NCBI GenBank assembly: GCA_021613375.1
Contig: CM038727.1
Coordinates: forward strand, 1,579,832 to 1,643,831
Reading direction: 5' to 3'
Length of the DNA stretch: 64,000 bases
Source: Megaleporinus macrocephalus
Lineage: Eukaryota > Chordata > Actinopteri > Characiformes > Anostomidae
The notes below the pieces were generated by a model, which was not told where the DNA came from, did no database searches, and saw only the letters and a list, made by a program, of their open reading frames with translations. Shown piece by piece: positions 33,784-46,912 of the stretch (the first letter of the stretch is position 1; every line of letters begins with the position of its first letter). Made by a program: the position numbers and the translations under genes.

Positions 33784-33810
33784 GATCTATCTATCTGTAT
33801 TTAGTATTTC
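33268..33810 (+). repeat. (TATC)n compound microsatellite with TGTATTTAGTATTTC interruptions
   Basis: Blocks of TATC are regularly separated by 'TGTATTTAGTATTTC', so the array has a second, longer period. Confidence 0.96.
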
Positions 33811-34126
33811 TAGCAGTCACTGTTGTCTGGGGCAGCTCTAGCAACTCTAGCGGCTAAAGTCCCTGAACTCATTAGTACAATCCAGCTTAGTTTATCTGTA
33901 ACCTAGCAACAAGTGGCAGTTTGGCAGCCAATCATGGAAAGCTTTGGGGGGGCACCAGTGTTGAACTGGTGCAGAGACGAGGAGCACCACACTCCCGAAA
34001 ATAATCCTGTTCAACTACAAGATTCTGCTGCAGTAAATAAAAAAGAACTGAAACATGCAGGACACGCGGAGTGAAGATCACAGATGGAGCTTCAACCACT
34101 TCAAACTCTGTTCCACTTTAGAGACA

Positions 34127-34219
34127 CGAAGAACAGGAAGTCTCTGCTCTGAAGAACAGGAAGTCTCTGCTCTGAAGAACAGGAAGTCTCTGCTCTGAAG
34201 AACAGGAAGTCTCTGCTCT
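34127..34219 (+). repeat. 23-bp minisatellite, four units
   Basis: Four perfect or near-perfect copies of GAAGAACAGGAAGTCTCTGC followed by TCT. Confidence 0.95.
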
Positions 34220-34627
34220 GTATATTTCACATACAGCAGTTAGTTAGCGTAGCTTCTTAATGATAAACAGCTAGTGTGGAGGAAGCTCTCTCCCTCTGTT
34301 CCTCCTCCTAGATCTTCCACCGTCCACTGAGAACTTCACTGAAACATTAAAGAGTTCAGGAAGCTCAGCGTCTCAGACAGGAAGTGATCCAGTAGAGCAG
34401 AACAGTACAAACACTGATCAGTCCATGCAGAGCTACTGCAGAGTCACACATGCTGTTAGGACTGAAAGACCCGTCCAGATATTAATGGTTATGGTTTAGA
34501 ATGTGATTATTAAAGTTCCTGTAGGTGTAATTAGTACTAATACTAACATACAGTGCAGTGTTTCTCAGCCTCGGCCTTCCAGACCCACTGCCTCACAGTT
34601 TAGTGTTTTTCTGCTTCAGCACCCATT

Positions 34628-35290
34628 TTAACTGGTAATGAACTGGTAATGAGGGGATTGGACTGGTAATGAACTGGTAATGAGGGGATTGGACTGGTAA
34701 TGAACTGGTAATGAGGGGATTGGACTGGTAATGAACTGGTAATGAGGTGATTGGACAGGTAATGAGGTGATTGGACTGGTAATGGACTGGTAATGAGGTT
34801 ATGGGACTGGTTATGGGACTGGTAATGAGGTGATTGGACTGGTGATGAGGTGGTAATGAGGTGATTAGACTGGTAAGGGACTGGTAATGAGGTGATTGGA
34901 CTGGTAAGGGACTGGTAATGAGGTGATTGGACTGGTAATGGACGGGTAATGAGGTGATTGGACTGGTAATAGACGGGTAATGAGGTGATTGGACTGGTAA
35001 TGGACTGGTAATTAGGTGATTAGACTGGTAAGGGACTGGTAATGAGGTGATTGGACTGGTAAGGCACTGGTAATGAGGTGATTGGACTGGCAATGGACTG
35101 CTAATGAGGTGATTGGACTGGTATTGGACTGGTAATTAGGTGATTGGACTGGTAATGGACTGCTAATGAGGTGATTGGACTGGTATTGGACTGGTAATTA
35201 GGTGATTGGACTGGTAATGGACTGCTAATGAGGTGATTGGACTGGTATTGGACTGGTAATTAGGTGATTGGACTGGTAATGGATGGTAAT
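34628..35290 (+). repeat. minisatellite of GGACTGGTAATGAGGTGATT units
   Basis: Units of about 30-48 bp mixing GGTAATGAACTGGTAATGAG and GATTGGACTGG. Toward 35090-35290 a 57-bp block is repeated three times. Confidence 0.9.
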
Positions 35291-36002
35291 GAGGTGATTA
35301 GTGATTAGAACTGCTTGAAATGATCTAATTTCATATGAAAGTTATTTTTGTTATAATAGAAACTTTAAAAATGTTAATGTTATATTAATGTTAGTTTAAT
35401 GTTCTACTAATCAACTGCATCAGTTGTGTGAAATACTAAAATGATGTTACATCTGGTGACTAGACTAGGATTTGAAGTTTAAGACTTGGGACTTGACTGT
35501 CAAGACTTAAGACTTACTTGCAACTTAGTGACTTGCTCCCAGGTCTGGTGAAGACTGCATGGCTGTGTACTATCAGCACAGCATGTGGCTGAAACATCTG
35601 ATCTCAGTCCTTAGTGGTGTCTGAGTGGTGACTCCACTGGGGTTCCTCTAAATTTCTCCAACCACGACCCTCACCTGGTAGCATCCTTGGGTCAGAAACG
35701 CTGGTGAAGATGTCGTGATAGCTTCTGGTGGAGGTTTGCACAGCAGCGTTCTCTAAAACCAGGCCAGCAAGTGGTAGGAGTGGTCAGTAGACAGCAGCAG
35801 CTCCCTCTGTAGGCCAAAACAAGCACAACAAAACACATGTCCTCTGCTGTAGTGTAAGCTCTTCACTACAGCTCTCTGGACACACACACATGCACATCAC
35901 CACGGCAACAGATCTCCCACAGCTGACAGTGATCAGCGCTAGCGGCAGCAGCTTGTTAGCGCTTCCTATTTAGCCTAGCCGCACTCTCAGCCGAGTGCGT
36001 GG
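35291..36002. other. intergenic, nothing recognised
   Basis: No open frame, terminal repeat or array is supported. Confidence 0.4.
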
Positions 36003-37499
36003 CATTGTTTCTCTGTCTCTCTGTCTCTCTGTTTCTCTGTCTCTCTGTCTATCTGTCTCTCTGTTTCTCTGTCTCTCTGTCTCTCTGTTTCTCTGTCTCT
36101 CTGTTCCTCTGTCTCTCTGTCTCTCTGTTTCTCTGTCTCTCTGTCTCTCTGTCTCTCTGTTTCTCTGTTTCTCTGTTTCTCTGTCTCTCTGTTTCTCTGT
36201 CTCTCTGTTTCTCTGTCTCTCTGTTTCTCTGTCTCTCTGTCTCTCTGTCTCTCTGTTCCTCTGTCTCTCTGTCTCTCTGTTTCTCTGTCTCTCTGTCTCT
36301 CTGTCTCTCTGTTTCTCTGTCTCTCTGTTTCTCTGTCTCTCTGTCTCTCTGTTTCTCTGTCTCTCTGTTTCTCTGTCTCTCTGTCTCTCTGTTTCTCTGT
36401 CTCTCTGTTTCTCTGTTCCTCTGTCTCTCTGTCTATCTGTCTCTCTGTTTCTCTGTTTCTCTGTTTCTCTATCTCTCTGTTTCTCTGTCTCTCTGTTTCT
36501 CTGTTTCTCTGTTTCTTTGTCTCTCTGTTTCTCTGTCTCTCTGTTTCTCTGTCTCTCTGTCTCTCTGTTTCTCTGTCTCTCTGTTTCTCTGTCTCTCTGT
36601 CTCTCTGTTCCTCTGTCTCTCTGTTTCTCTGTCTCTCTGTTTCTCTGTTCCTCTGTCTCTCTGTCTATCTGTCTCTCTGTTTCTCTGTTTCTCTATCTCT
36701 CTGTTTCTCTGTCTCTCTGTTTCTCTGTCTCTCTGTTTCTTTGTCTCTCTGTTTCTCTGTTTCTCTGTCTCTCTGTTTCTCTGTTCCTCTGTCTCTCTGT
36801 TTGTCTGTTCCTCTGTCTCTCTGTCTCTCTGTCTATCTGTCTCTCTGTTTCTCTGTCTCTCTGTTTCTCTGTTTATCTGTCTCTCTGTCTCTCTGTTTCT
36901 CTGTCTCTCTGTTTCTCTGTTTCTCTGTCTCTCTGTCTCTCTGTTTCTCTGTTCCTCTGTCTCTCTGTTTCTCTGTTCCTCTGTTTCTCTGTTCCTCTGT
37001 TTCTCTGTTTCTCTGTTTCTCTGTCTCTCTGTTTCTCTGTCTCTCTGTTTCTCTGTTCCTCTGTCTCTCTGTTCCTCTGTCTCTCTGTTTCTCTGTTCCT
37101 CTGTTCCTCTGTCTCTCTGTCTCTCTGTCTATCTGTCTCTCTGTTTCTCTGTTTCTCTGTTTATCTGTTTCTTTGTCTCTCTGTTTCTCTGTTTCTCTGT
37201 CTCTCTGTCTCTCTGTTTCTCTGTTTCTCTGTCTCTCTGTTTCTCTGTCTCTCTGTCTCTCTGTCTCTCTGTTTCTCTGTCTCTCTGTTTCTCTGTTCCT
37301 CTGTCCCTCTGTCTCTCTGTCTATCTGTCTCTCTGTCTATCTGTCTCTCTGTCTCTCTGTTTCTCTGTTTCTCTGTCTCTCTGTTTCTCTGTCTCTCTGT
37401 CTCTCTGTTTCTCTGTTTCTCTGTCTCTCTGTTTCTGTTTCTCTGTTTCTCTGTCTCTCTGTTTCTGTCTCTCTGTTTTTCTGTCTCTCTGTCTCTCTA
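36003..37499 (+). repeat. 1.5-kb CTGTCTCT/CTGTTTCT octamer array
   Basis: About 187 octamers alternate CTGTCTCT, CTGTTTCT, CTGTTCCT and CTGTCTAT. The plus strand is T/C/G with almost no A. All three frames stay open because 8 does not divide by 3 and the unit lacks stops; this is not coding. Confidence 0.97.
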
Positions 37500-38165
37500 A
37501 CCGAGATACTGTTTGGTTCAGCACTTACCCGTCCATGGTCTCTGCGCCGTCGCTAAAGGGTCTCTCTACAGGTCCAACCAGACTTGGCTTCTCCACAGCG
37601 GGGTCCTGTCTCACTCCCTGGAGCCCAAGAGGACCTGCAGTCCCTCTGACCTGCCCTGCACTCACCTCCACCTAACTGAGCCTGCCCATAGGCCTCCCCG
37701 TGAAGCGAGGTTGGTGCACCACTGGACTCCTGGACTCGTTCACCATAGCGTTAGTAGCGTTAGCACTGGAATACCACCCTCACTGAGGGTGCTCTGTGTT
37801 CGAGGCTGCTCTGTGTTCGTCTTGGAAAGGTCTTGACTAGCGCCAAGACCACGGCGAGGAGCTATTAACCCCTGTTGGAACCGTCTCTCCTGGGCTGGTT
37901 TCTTTCTCCCTTCTCTCCAGGACGCGAGGTGCTGCTCTGGTTCTCCTCCACACCGCACTGTGAGCCAATGGTGTTCCAGTTAAGCAGCGTCCCTGTACAC
38001 CATTCAGCCTGCCCAAAGGGATCACCTCTCAGCCTGCTGCAGGCCCACTGCTCACTCCCCTCTGACTCCTCGCACCAGTGAGCCCTTGGACTGTTTTTGT
38101 TTACTTGTCACTGCTCTGAGTAAATAAACCTTGCACAAGGATCGTATATCACCTCTTGAGTCTAA
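37500..38165 (+). other. possible solo LTR or other retroelement scrap
   Basis: The right end carries AATAAACCTTGCACAAGG, a poly(A) signal followed by a short U5-like tail. No target duplication, primer site or coding domain was found. Also compatible with plain unique sequence. Confidence 0.2.
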
Positions 38166-38660
38166 ATCCTTACATGTAGGTTGTTTAGAGCAGTGTGTTT
38201 TTAACTTTAATCAAAACAAAGTCATTTCAGGGGACACGCTGGAATGAGGACTGTCCCTGGAAAACAGGGGCGTCCTGAGTTTAGCAGTATGGTAGCTGTA
38301 AACCAGAAGCCCAGTGAGCCCAAAATAAAGCCACTCAGTAAAAGATGCATGTGTTACAAAACAAGCAGACGTCAAACAAGCCACTGGAGCTGCTGACCCC
38401 TCCAACCTGCTCAGACGAGGGAGCACGCTTCATGTGCATGTGTGTCCACACTGGTTACAGCGGCCGCTGCGTGGTCACTGATGGTCAGGGGCACACGCTC
38501 GAGCGCTCGCTGTGGGGACAGAGTGTGTGAGGGGGCGCTGAAGCGGAGAGCCCTACACACACTCTGGGGAGCTGTCGGCACGCTGGCTGGCAGATGATTC
38601 CACAGCCTCTCTGTACTGCAACTGTACAGCCTTCATCAGCGGCCAGTGTCTATTTCAGTC

Positions 38661-39419
38661 ATTTGGGGTCATTATTATATTTAAAAAGCCATTATTTCCA
38701 GACAGGAAGCTTTTATTAACTCAGTAAACACTTTATTATTAAATATTAAAGAGTATTAATAGAGTAAGCAGAGCTTTAACACTTTATTATTAAATATTAA
38801 TCAGTATTAATAGAGTAAGTAGTGCTTTTACACTTTATTATTAAATATTAATCAGTATTAATAGAGTAAGTAGAGCTTTTACACTTTATTATTAAATTTT
38901 AATCAGTATTAATAGAGTAAGTAGAGCTTTTACACTTTATTATTAAATATTAATCAGTATTAATAGAGTAAGTAGAGCTTTTACACTTTATTATTAAATA
39001 TTAATCAGTATTAATAGAGTAAGTAGTGCTTTTACACTTTATTATTAAATATTAATCAGTATTAATAGAGTAAGTAGTGCTTTTACACTTTATTATTAAA
39101 TATTAATCAGTATTAATAGAGTAAGTAGTGCTTTTACACTTTATTATTAAATATTAATCAGTATTAATAGAGTAAGTAGTGTTTTCCATGCGTCAGTGTG
39201 TTTATTTAACTCTTTCCAAGCTTCTCCTAAACAACCCAGTATTATTATCAGTTCTGATCTAATACCTGCTTTGACTGCTCAGTACTTCATTAAGATAAAT
39301 CAAGAACTGAATACTTTCATACAATGTCTGGGGCGTCCAGGAGAAATCTGGAACCTAACTTTGTTCTTCAAACTGGATCAAGATCTGATCTACTTCTCTC
39401 ACAATAACATATTTATGAC
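38661..39419 (+). mobile_element. dispersed repeat with internal 51-bp array, plus copy
   Basis: CCAGACAGGAAGCTTTTATT, then about nine 51-bp units (CACTTTATTATTAAATATTA) at 38727-39184, then a unique-looking flank ending CACAATAACATATTTATG. The whole order is repeated in reverse complement at 59983-60845. Class unknown. Confidence 0.75.
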
Positions 39420-39489
39420 ACTTTGTATTGTATGTCTGATTATTTACATCTGTTCTAATCAGATCTGCTGCTCTTACTGGTGATCAGAC

Positions 39490-40149
39490 ACTTATTGATC
39501 AGATAAAGGATTTTAATCTCTGTCTCACTGACCTGGCTTGAGGAACGACCCTTCTCACCTCAGTTTGGTGGAGAGCACACCCTAAATGAATATGTCTGCT
39601 GTTCTGGTTTGTGTGAGGACCTGTTCTCTTATTAACCCCCGCAGCGCTCCACCATCTCTACTTTCTCCCTGCAGATCTCTCCAGTAGTGCTGTGCTCGAT
39701 AACCCCTGCTGGAGTGCAGCCCCTCGCTGAGGGTCTGTTCTTTTTTGGGGGGGACGTACGTGCTCCACTGGGCAAGAACACCCTCAAGCCTCTCTGCTGA
39801 TATCGACATTCACTGTGTCCAAAAAACATCAGCTCGGGAACTAAACATGACGCCCATCGATCTCCATCACAGTTCCTGCCCACAATCGCTGGCCGCTTTA
39901 TTAGAAACCCCCTACCTTGTAGGCTCCTCTTGCTGGTGTACAGTTAAAAGCTCCTTTGATGCAAAATTCATGTTGGTTCTTATCTGACTCATCAAAGGAC
40001 AGTTTCTGACCACTGAGCCGCCTTTGGCTGGTACGCTCGAGCTGGTGCCAGGCGGCTGACCGCGCCAGGGTCGCTGCTCTGCTGAGAACCAAAGAGTGGA
40101 GGATAAACAGCAGCTTCATAGTAGCTGAAACTCAGGGACAACTTCAAAC

Positions 40150-40216
<67 letters not shown>

Positions 40217-40400
40217 AAACGAAAACATTTGCCCACCTGGCAGGAAGAGAAACTCTACCGACCTCAATATAGGGCTTTGGCCTGCAACCCAGATACACCC
40301 TGTGGTCACACTGCAAAGGCTCAGATGATGACCCAGTCCAACTCCTCACTTATCGAGAAAAACCCCTTATGGTTCCAGATCCAGATTTCTTTAATCTACA
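39490..40400. other. intergenic with (AC)n at 40156-40211
   Basis: GCTGGCCGCTTTATTAGAAA at 39889 resembles the monomer of the 59350-59800 array in reverse complement. No gene is supported. Confidence 0.45.
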
Positions 40401-40425
40401 CTGTCTGAAATCATCTGCCACTATT

Positions 40426-40575
40426 CCGGGGGTCCGGGTCACAGGGGTAGCAGTCAAAGCAGGAAAGCCCAGCCAACTCCTCTAGCTCCTCCTGGGGGAT
40501 ATCTAGGCGCTCCCAGGCCAGCCCAGAGATATATTCCCTCTAGCATGTCCTGGGTCTCGTCCCAGTTGGATATGT
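40426..40575 (-). mobile_element. fragment of a common fish interspersed repeat
   Basis: TAGGCGCTCCCAGGCCAGCC followed by AGAGATATATTCCCTC resembles, from memory, a widespread LINE-associated repeat. It abuts the SINE head at its right end. Confidence 0.4.
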
Positions 40576-42411
40576 CCGGAACCGGGAATCCAACCCAGAT
40601 CATCTTACTGTGAGGAGACAGTGCTGACCACTACACCACCGTACTGACCACTACACCACCATACTAACCACTACACCACCATACTAACCACTACACCACC
40701 GTACTGACCACTACACCACCATACTAACCACTACACCACCATACTAACCACTACACCACCATACTGACCACTACACCACCATACTGACCACTAAACCACC
40801 ATACTAACCACTACACCACCATACTAACCACTACACCACCATACTAACCACTACACCACCGTACTGACCACTACACCACCATACTAACCACTACACCACC
40901 GTACTGACCACTACACCACCGTACTGACCACTACACCACCGTACTGACCACTACACCACCGTACTGACCACTACAGCACCATACTAACCACTACACCACC
41001 GTACTAACCACTACACCACCATACTAACCACTACACCACCATACTAACCACTACACCACCATATTGACCACTACACCACCATACTGACCACTACACCACC
41101 GTACTAACCACTACACCACCGTACTGACTACTACACCACCATACTAACCACTACACCACCATACTAACCACTACACCACCATATTGACCACTACACCACC
41201 ATACTGACCACTACACCACCATACTGACCACTACACCACCATACTAACCACTACACCACCATACTGACCACTAAACCATCATACTGACCACTAAACCATC
41301 ATACTAACCACTACACCACCATACTAACCACTACACCACCATACTGACCACTACACCACCATACTGACCACTACACCACCATACTAACCACTACACCACC
41401 ATACTGACCACTAAACCATCATACTGACCACTACACCACCATACTGACCACTACACCACCATACTAACCACTACACCACCATACTGACCACTAAACCATC
41501 ATACTGACCACTACACCACCATACTAACCACTACACCACCATACTGACCACTAAACCATCATACTGACCACTAAACCATCATACTAACCACTACACCACC
41601 ATACTAACCACTACACCACCATACTGACCACTACACCACCATACTGACCACTACACCACCATACTAACCACTACACCACCATACTGACCACTACACCACC
41701 ATACTGACCACTAAACCATCATACTGACCACTACACCACCATACTAACCACTACACCACCATACTGACCACTAAACCATCATACTGACCACTAAACCATC
41801 ATACTAACCACTACACCACCATACTGACCACTACACCACCATACTGACCACTACACCACCATACTGACCACTACACCACCATACTAACCACTACACCACC
41901 ATACTGACCACTAAACCATCATACTGACCACTAAACCATCATACTGACCACTACACCACCATACTAACCACTACACCACCGTACTAACCACTACACCACC
42001 ATACTAACCACTACACCACCATACTGACCACTACACCACCATACTGACCACTACACCACCATACTGACCACTAAACCATCATACTGACCACTACACCACC
42101 ATACTGACCACTACACCACCATACTAACCACTACACCACCATACTGACCACTAAACCATCATACTGACCACTACACCACCATACTAACCACTACACCACC
42201 ATACTGACCACTAAACCATCATACTGACCACTAAACCATCATACTAACCACTACACCACCATACTAACCACTACACCACCATACTGACCACTACACCACC
42301 ATACTGACCACTACACCACCATACTAACCACTACACCACCATACTGACCACTAAACCATCATACTGACCACTAAACCATCATACTGACCACTACACCATC
42401 GTGCCACCTAC
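40576..42411 (-). mobile_element. tRNA-derived SINE head with its 20-bp A-box region amplified about 89-fold
   Basis: On the minus strand the order is a 5' end GGCACGATGGTGTAGTGG (42394-42411), about 89 copies of GGTGGTGTAGTGGTCAGTAT (40625-42400), then CACTGTCTCCTCACAGTAAG and a B-box-like GGGTTGGATTCCCG (about 40587-40600). The 20-mer contains TGGTGTAGTGG, which fits the pol III A-box consensus TRGYNNANNNG. The array is thus an internal expansion of the SINE head. Confidence 0.75.
40625..42400 (-). repeat. 20-bp minisatellite, about 89 units
   Basis: Plus-strand unit is ATACTAACCACTACACCACC, with G/A variants and a CTAAACCATC variant recurring in blocks to the right of 41260. Same unit as 1681-2540, opposite strand. 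Confidence 0.97.
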
Positions 42412-43494
42412 CCCAAATTGTGATTCTTAAAATAATAGACCATTAAAAGTTGGTCATAAGAAAAAAACAAACCATGTCTACTGGCTAGTTAGTTTACTAC
42501 CTCTGACCCCTGATAACTGACCAATAGCAGACTGATCAGCTCTCGCTTCTGGCGTCTGGCAGTAACAAAATTTGGAAATCATCCACTCTACATATAACGT
42601 AAACCAGTTTGGTCAAACATTGGTAGGTACAATTCTTTAACCCCAAACTATTAGTAGAGACACGTCCCCGCCGTCCATATTCACACCTACGTCCTTGCCG
42701 GTAAGGTCAGACTCAATTTAACCCAACTACCTATCCGTTAACACAATTATATAATTATATAATTAACTGAAACACTATAGACGAGCCACAGCAGCCCAAT
42801 AACTGTGACTTTCCATACAGTGTGAGTCCCTGATGTGTCTCCGAAGTGGAAAATATACGCGTATGGTATACGTGCAAGAGAGACAACAGGCAGTGGTTGA
42901 ATATGTGAACAGATCTGATGGTCATACATGGTGAGCAGGCTGTTTGCACGTATAGAGCCAGTCCAGGAGCGAGAGGATGGGCTCAGATGGACGGTGGAGT
43001 TGTTTTATCCAGACAGGCAGCAGCTGGAGGTTTTACTCACCTTGAATAATGAATGTCCTGACGACGGGGGGAGAGAACACTCTGAGCCGTGTCCCCGGAG
43101 ACGCGTCCAAAATATCCACGCAAGAGAGAAACCGAACAGCTAGCGTTCATTTAAAGGCCTGTCATCGTTTCAGTACAACTACTCCTGTAGGCAGGACAGG
43201 TCCGGCCACACAAGCCTAGTCTCACGCTCCTGAACTGTAGGTGTCAAACAACATGAGGAGCAGGAGGTTAGATCAGTTTACAGGGAAAACAAGAGCGTCT
43301 GATGAATATTTGCAGTCCATGAACCTGCTGTCCTTCTGCTGTGCTGTGGACAGTAAGGTACATACCAACTGTGTGAAGGTTGGTCAGTTGGTTTGTTGGT
43401 GTTAGTCCATCCTAAAGTCTTTGTAGCAGAAGGGCAGCACTCTTCCTCAGAGGTCCAGACCTTTATTCTAATCAACCTTTGACTAAGAATACTA
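42412..43494. other. intergenic, nothing recognised
   Basis: No gene or element end could be supported. Confidence 0.4.
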
Positions 43495-43974
43495 TACACA
43501 GTTGAGTCAGATTATTATGACCACCATCTAATATCCAGAGTGACCACTGTGCGTAACACAGACATCAGCTAGATGGACTGGGAGACTCAGTAAGGTCCTG
43601 GTAGGTGGTCACAGGTATCTGGAGGTATCATGCTGACTGCAGTGCATCCCACAGCTGCTGGAGGGAGCGTGGAGGAGGATCCATAGAGCCAACACCACCA
43701 TCCAGGTGGTCCCACAGATGCTCAGTTGGGTTCTTAGGGGGTCCAGGGTAGTACTTGGAAGTCTCAGTCAGCTCTTCCAACCAGTGTGGGACATTTCTAG
43801 TCAGCATGTATGGTGTACGTGATCTGCAAGGATGGATTCAGACCCAGATCAGTTGAGTGTGTCTTCTACATGGATGAGTGGGTGCAGAGAATGTCACCAA
43901 AACATTCCCCTGACCAGAACGCTGCCACCTACATGAAGTAGGAAGTGGTCATAATAATGTGATGTGACTGTGTA
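43495..43974 (-). mobile_element. Tc1/mariner-type non-autonomous element, copy 2, complete (480 bp)
   Basis: Left end TACACAGTTGAGTCAGATTA; right end, read in reverse complement, TACACAGTCACATCACATTA. The minus strand keeps a decayed transposase C-terminus ([24 protein letters not shown], then a stop). Ends begin at TA as expected for Tc1/mariner. Confidence 0.75.
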
Positions 43975-44099
43975 CCAGGAACGTCCAGCTCTCTGTGGCT
44001 TTTAAATAGGTTTATAGAGTTATTCTGATGCTCTTCACTGCTGTACGCTCTATGACCACTTTACCCTTCCATGCAATCCTCCATCCAGTCTAGTCCTTC

Positions 44100-44720
44100 C
44101 AACAAACGCAGCCACTAAAACTCGCCCCGACATTAATGATTAAAAGCTACAGAGAAAATGGGACTCATACCAGCTGCTAGACCCACCAACACTGCCCCCA
44201 TTAGATAAACAGCACTTAAAAGTTTCTTTTTCAGAGTGAGGAGAACATCTCAGATATCCTCGGATAACCACCTGTTTCTTTTTACTGTCCTGCAAAACAT
44301 CCATCAAGTATGAGGTGATTTCTCAGGTTGATGTTTCTACTTAGGAGAACAATGATCTTCCAAACACGGAGTTTTAAAAGTTTAAAAAAATTAAAGGCTG
44401 CAGAGAAAATGAGACTCCTAACAACCACCTGGAAGACCTACTGGACCCACCAGCACTGTCCTCACATCAGATTAATAGCACTTCGATCTTATCGAGAGAG
44501 GAGAACATCAAGCTCCGCTTTCAGATCTGAGAACATCCACAGGTGTTTCTGTCCATCTTTCCGCTGTGAGAAGACACCTCAACACTGTGGGTCTGAAAGG
44601 ATGTGTAGCTGTTCAAGAAGCTCCTCACTCTAAAAAAGAAAAGGAGATACTGATATTTAAGAAGGAGATCTGAGATGTGGAGTAAGGTTCTGTAGTCTGG
44701 TGGGTCCAAATGTGTGAACT
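44100..44720. repeat. composite of unrecognised dispersed repeats
   Basis: Two tandem-like copies (44150-44215 and 44390-44475) of the motif shared with 1440-1680, followed by the unit shared with 19415-19530 and 49095-49135. Confidence 0.5.
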
Positions 44721-44840
44721 GTGAATTGGAGATGTGGGAACTAAACGTCTTGCAGGAAGAACGAAAGCTGTAACTGTTACACAGTAAACAGCTGAACCAG
44801 TATTTATATTATATTAGTTGTCGGTGCTGTTGTGATTATA

Positions 44841-45685
44841 CACTATGTTGCCAAAAGTATTCACTCATCTGGTTTCACACGCATATGAACTTGAGTGACA
44901 TCCCATTCCTAATGCATAGGGTTTAATATGATGTTGGTCCACTGGAACTGGAACTAAGGGGCTGAGCCCAACTCCACCCCACATCATAATCCCCCCTCCA
45001 CCAAACTTTACACTAAACACAATGCTGTCAGAGAAGTATCGTTCTCCCGGCAACCTCCAAAACCAGACTCGTCCATTGGATCGCCTGACGGAGAAGCATG
45101 ATTGGTCACTCCAGAGAACGTGTCCACTGCTCTAAAGTCCAGTGGCGGCGTGCTTTACTCCACTGCATCCCATGCTCTGGTGATGTAAGGCTTGGATGCA
45201 GCTGCTCGGCCATGGAGACCCATTCCATGAAGCTCTCTACGCTCTGCTCTTGAGCTGATCTGAAGACCACATGAAGTTTGGAGGTCTGTAGTGATGGACT
45301 CTGTAGAAAGTTGGTGAGCTCTGTGCACTATGCTCCTCAGCATCCGCTGACCCGCTCTGTCATTGTACGTGTTCTACCACTTGGTGTCTGAGTTGCTGTG
45401 GTTCTCAATCACTTCCACTTTGTTAGAACACCACTGACAGTCCACTGTGGAATATTTAGTAGTGAGGAAACTTCACCACTGGACTTGTTACACAGGTGGC
45501 GTCCTATCACGGTACCACGCTGGAGTTCACTGAGCTCCTGAGAGTGACCCACTCTTTACTAATGTGTGTGAAAGTAGTCTGCAGGTCTAGGTACTGGATT
45601 TATACACCTGTGGACATAGAAGTGATTGGAACACCTGAATTCAGTGATTTAGATTGGGTGAGTGAAGAGCTTTGGAAATATAGTG
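44841..45685 (-). mobile_element. degenerate Tc1-like transposon A (845 bp)
   Basis: Terminal inverted repeats are imperfect: CACTATGTTGCCAAAAGTAT at the left and CACTATATTTCCAAAGCTCT read inward from the right. The left flank is TA. The minus strand carries decayed transposase pieces: GLHGRAAASKPYITRAWDA (about 45180-45230) and MPGERYFSDSIVFSVKFGGG (about 44994-45053). Internally deleted and dead. Confidence 0.8.
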
Positions 45686-46775
45686 TGTGTATATTATGAT
45701 CATATATACTAGTGTAGACTGATGAGTATTAAATATTCTGGAATATTATTTTATATAAACTTAATGTTTATTTTTCGAGATACAAACAATGTAAATGTGC
45801 CCTTAAAGGTACAACAGTGATCTTAAAGCCAATTTAAATATTAAACTGGACTTTTCAACATAAATAATATTTTATGTTATTACACTATGGAATAGTATTC
45901 TGGAAAAAAATGGATTTCCAACATAATTACTCATGTTATTACTCTTTATATCAACAATATGCTGTTACACCAATCAAGATACTCTTATGTAATAACATAA
46001 GCTGTACTGCTGTAACAGAGGCTACATCACTAGTAGTTACTTTGTGGTTGGACGTGTTGTTGTATGTGTTATTACATAGTTATAAGAGAGGCTTATTAGA
46101 AAGTGGGACTGTTTTATTTGATATTGTTGATGTGTCCATGTGTACCGCGTGCTAAGCTCAGTGAGCTGCTCAGTAAAGCCTGCAATCCAGCCTTAAAATA
46201 AAACTCGTCATGTTATTTTTTGATTGCCCTCCGCCGTGAATGCCCCGGTGCCTCGCTCCGTCCTCCAGGGTCTCTCTGAGTGCGCCGCCATCCCTCATCA
46301 CCGCTCGGCCCTGTTCCTCGACCGTGCAGTGCTTTTGTGCCCCCCAGACCAGACGGAGTGCTTGTTCTGTAAAGGCTCTTTTCACGCAGGGTCTGAAAGC
46401 AGAGGCGAGCGGGCGAGCAGGCGAGCAGGCGAGCGAGGAGAGATGTTCACTTGAGAGCCTCGAGCTTTCTGCACTCAGAGAGAGAGTGAAGCGTCTCCCT
46501 GACCTCTCCGACTCGGCACCCTGCCTTTGTTCGCTCTTAGCGTCCGCTTAAATAATGCATGCTGGCGGAACAGCGAAATGCCATCGCATAATACTGAATA
46601 AGATACAGCGTCTGTGAGGAGGAACGCTGGGTTTCTCAGGTGAGCGCGTGGGTCAGTGACTGCGCTCGTCTTCTACTGACAGTCCGGAAACAAAGGCTTT
46701 TCTTGAATTGCGTAATGCTGACCTCACACCAAGCGATTTCACTGTCGCAGACAAATTTCCAATGTCGGAATAAAA
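45686..46775. other. intergenic; GC-rich patch at 46210-46520
   Basis: AT-rich at first, then a GC-rich, CpG-containing patch. No exon or promoter element can be claimed. Confidence 0.4.
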
Positions 46776-46866
46776 TTGAGTCTTCTTGAGTGTCTACCAC
46801 ATGGATGAGAGACCACAACGCTGACACCTACGTCCTGCCGCCATGCAAAATACGAGGCGCAATAAT
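46776..46866. mobile_element. short fragment of the 480-bp Tc1-type element
   Basis: TGAGTGTCTACCACATGGATG, cut here to its shared part ACATGGATGAG, and the following 'ACGCTGACACCTACGTCCTGC' resemble the right third of the copy at 43850-43970. Confidence 0.45.
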
Positions 46867-46912
46867 ATAATAAAAATAATAATAATAATTGGTTGTATAT
46901 ACTGTATATATA

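Noticed and set aside
35999..37675. Open frame of 558 codons (SLCLSVSLF repeats)
   Set aside because: Octamer array without stop codons; all three plus frames are open and no domain, splice or promoter evidence exists.
37500..38165. Protein-coding exon after the octamer array
   Set aside because: Several short frames but none with recognisable domains; a retroelement scrap is at best weakly supported.
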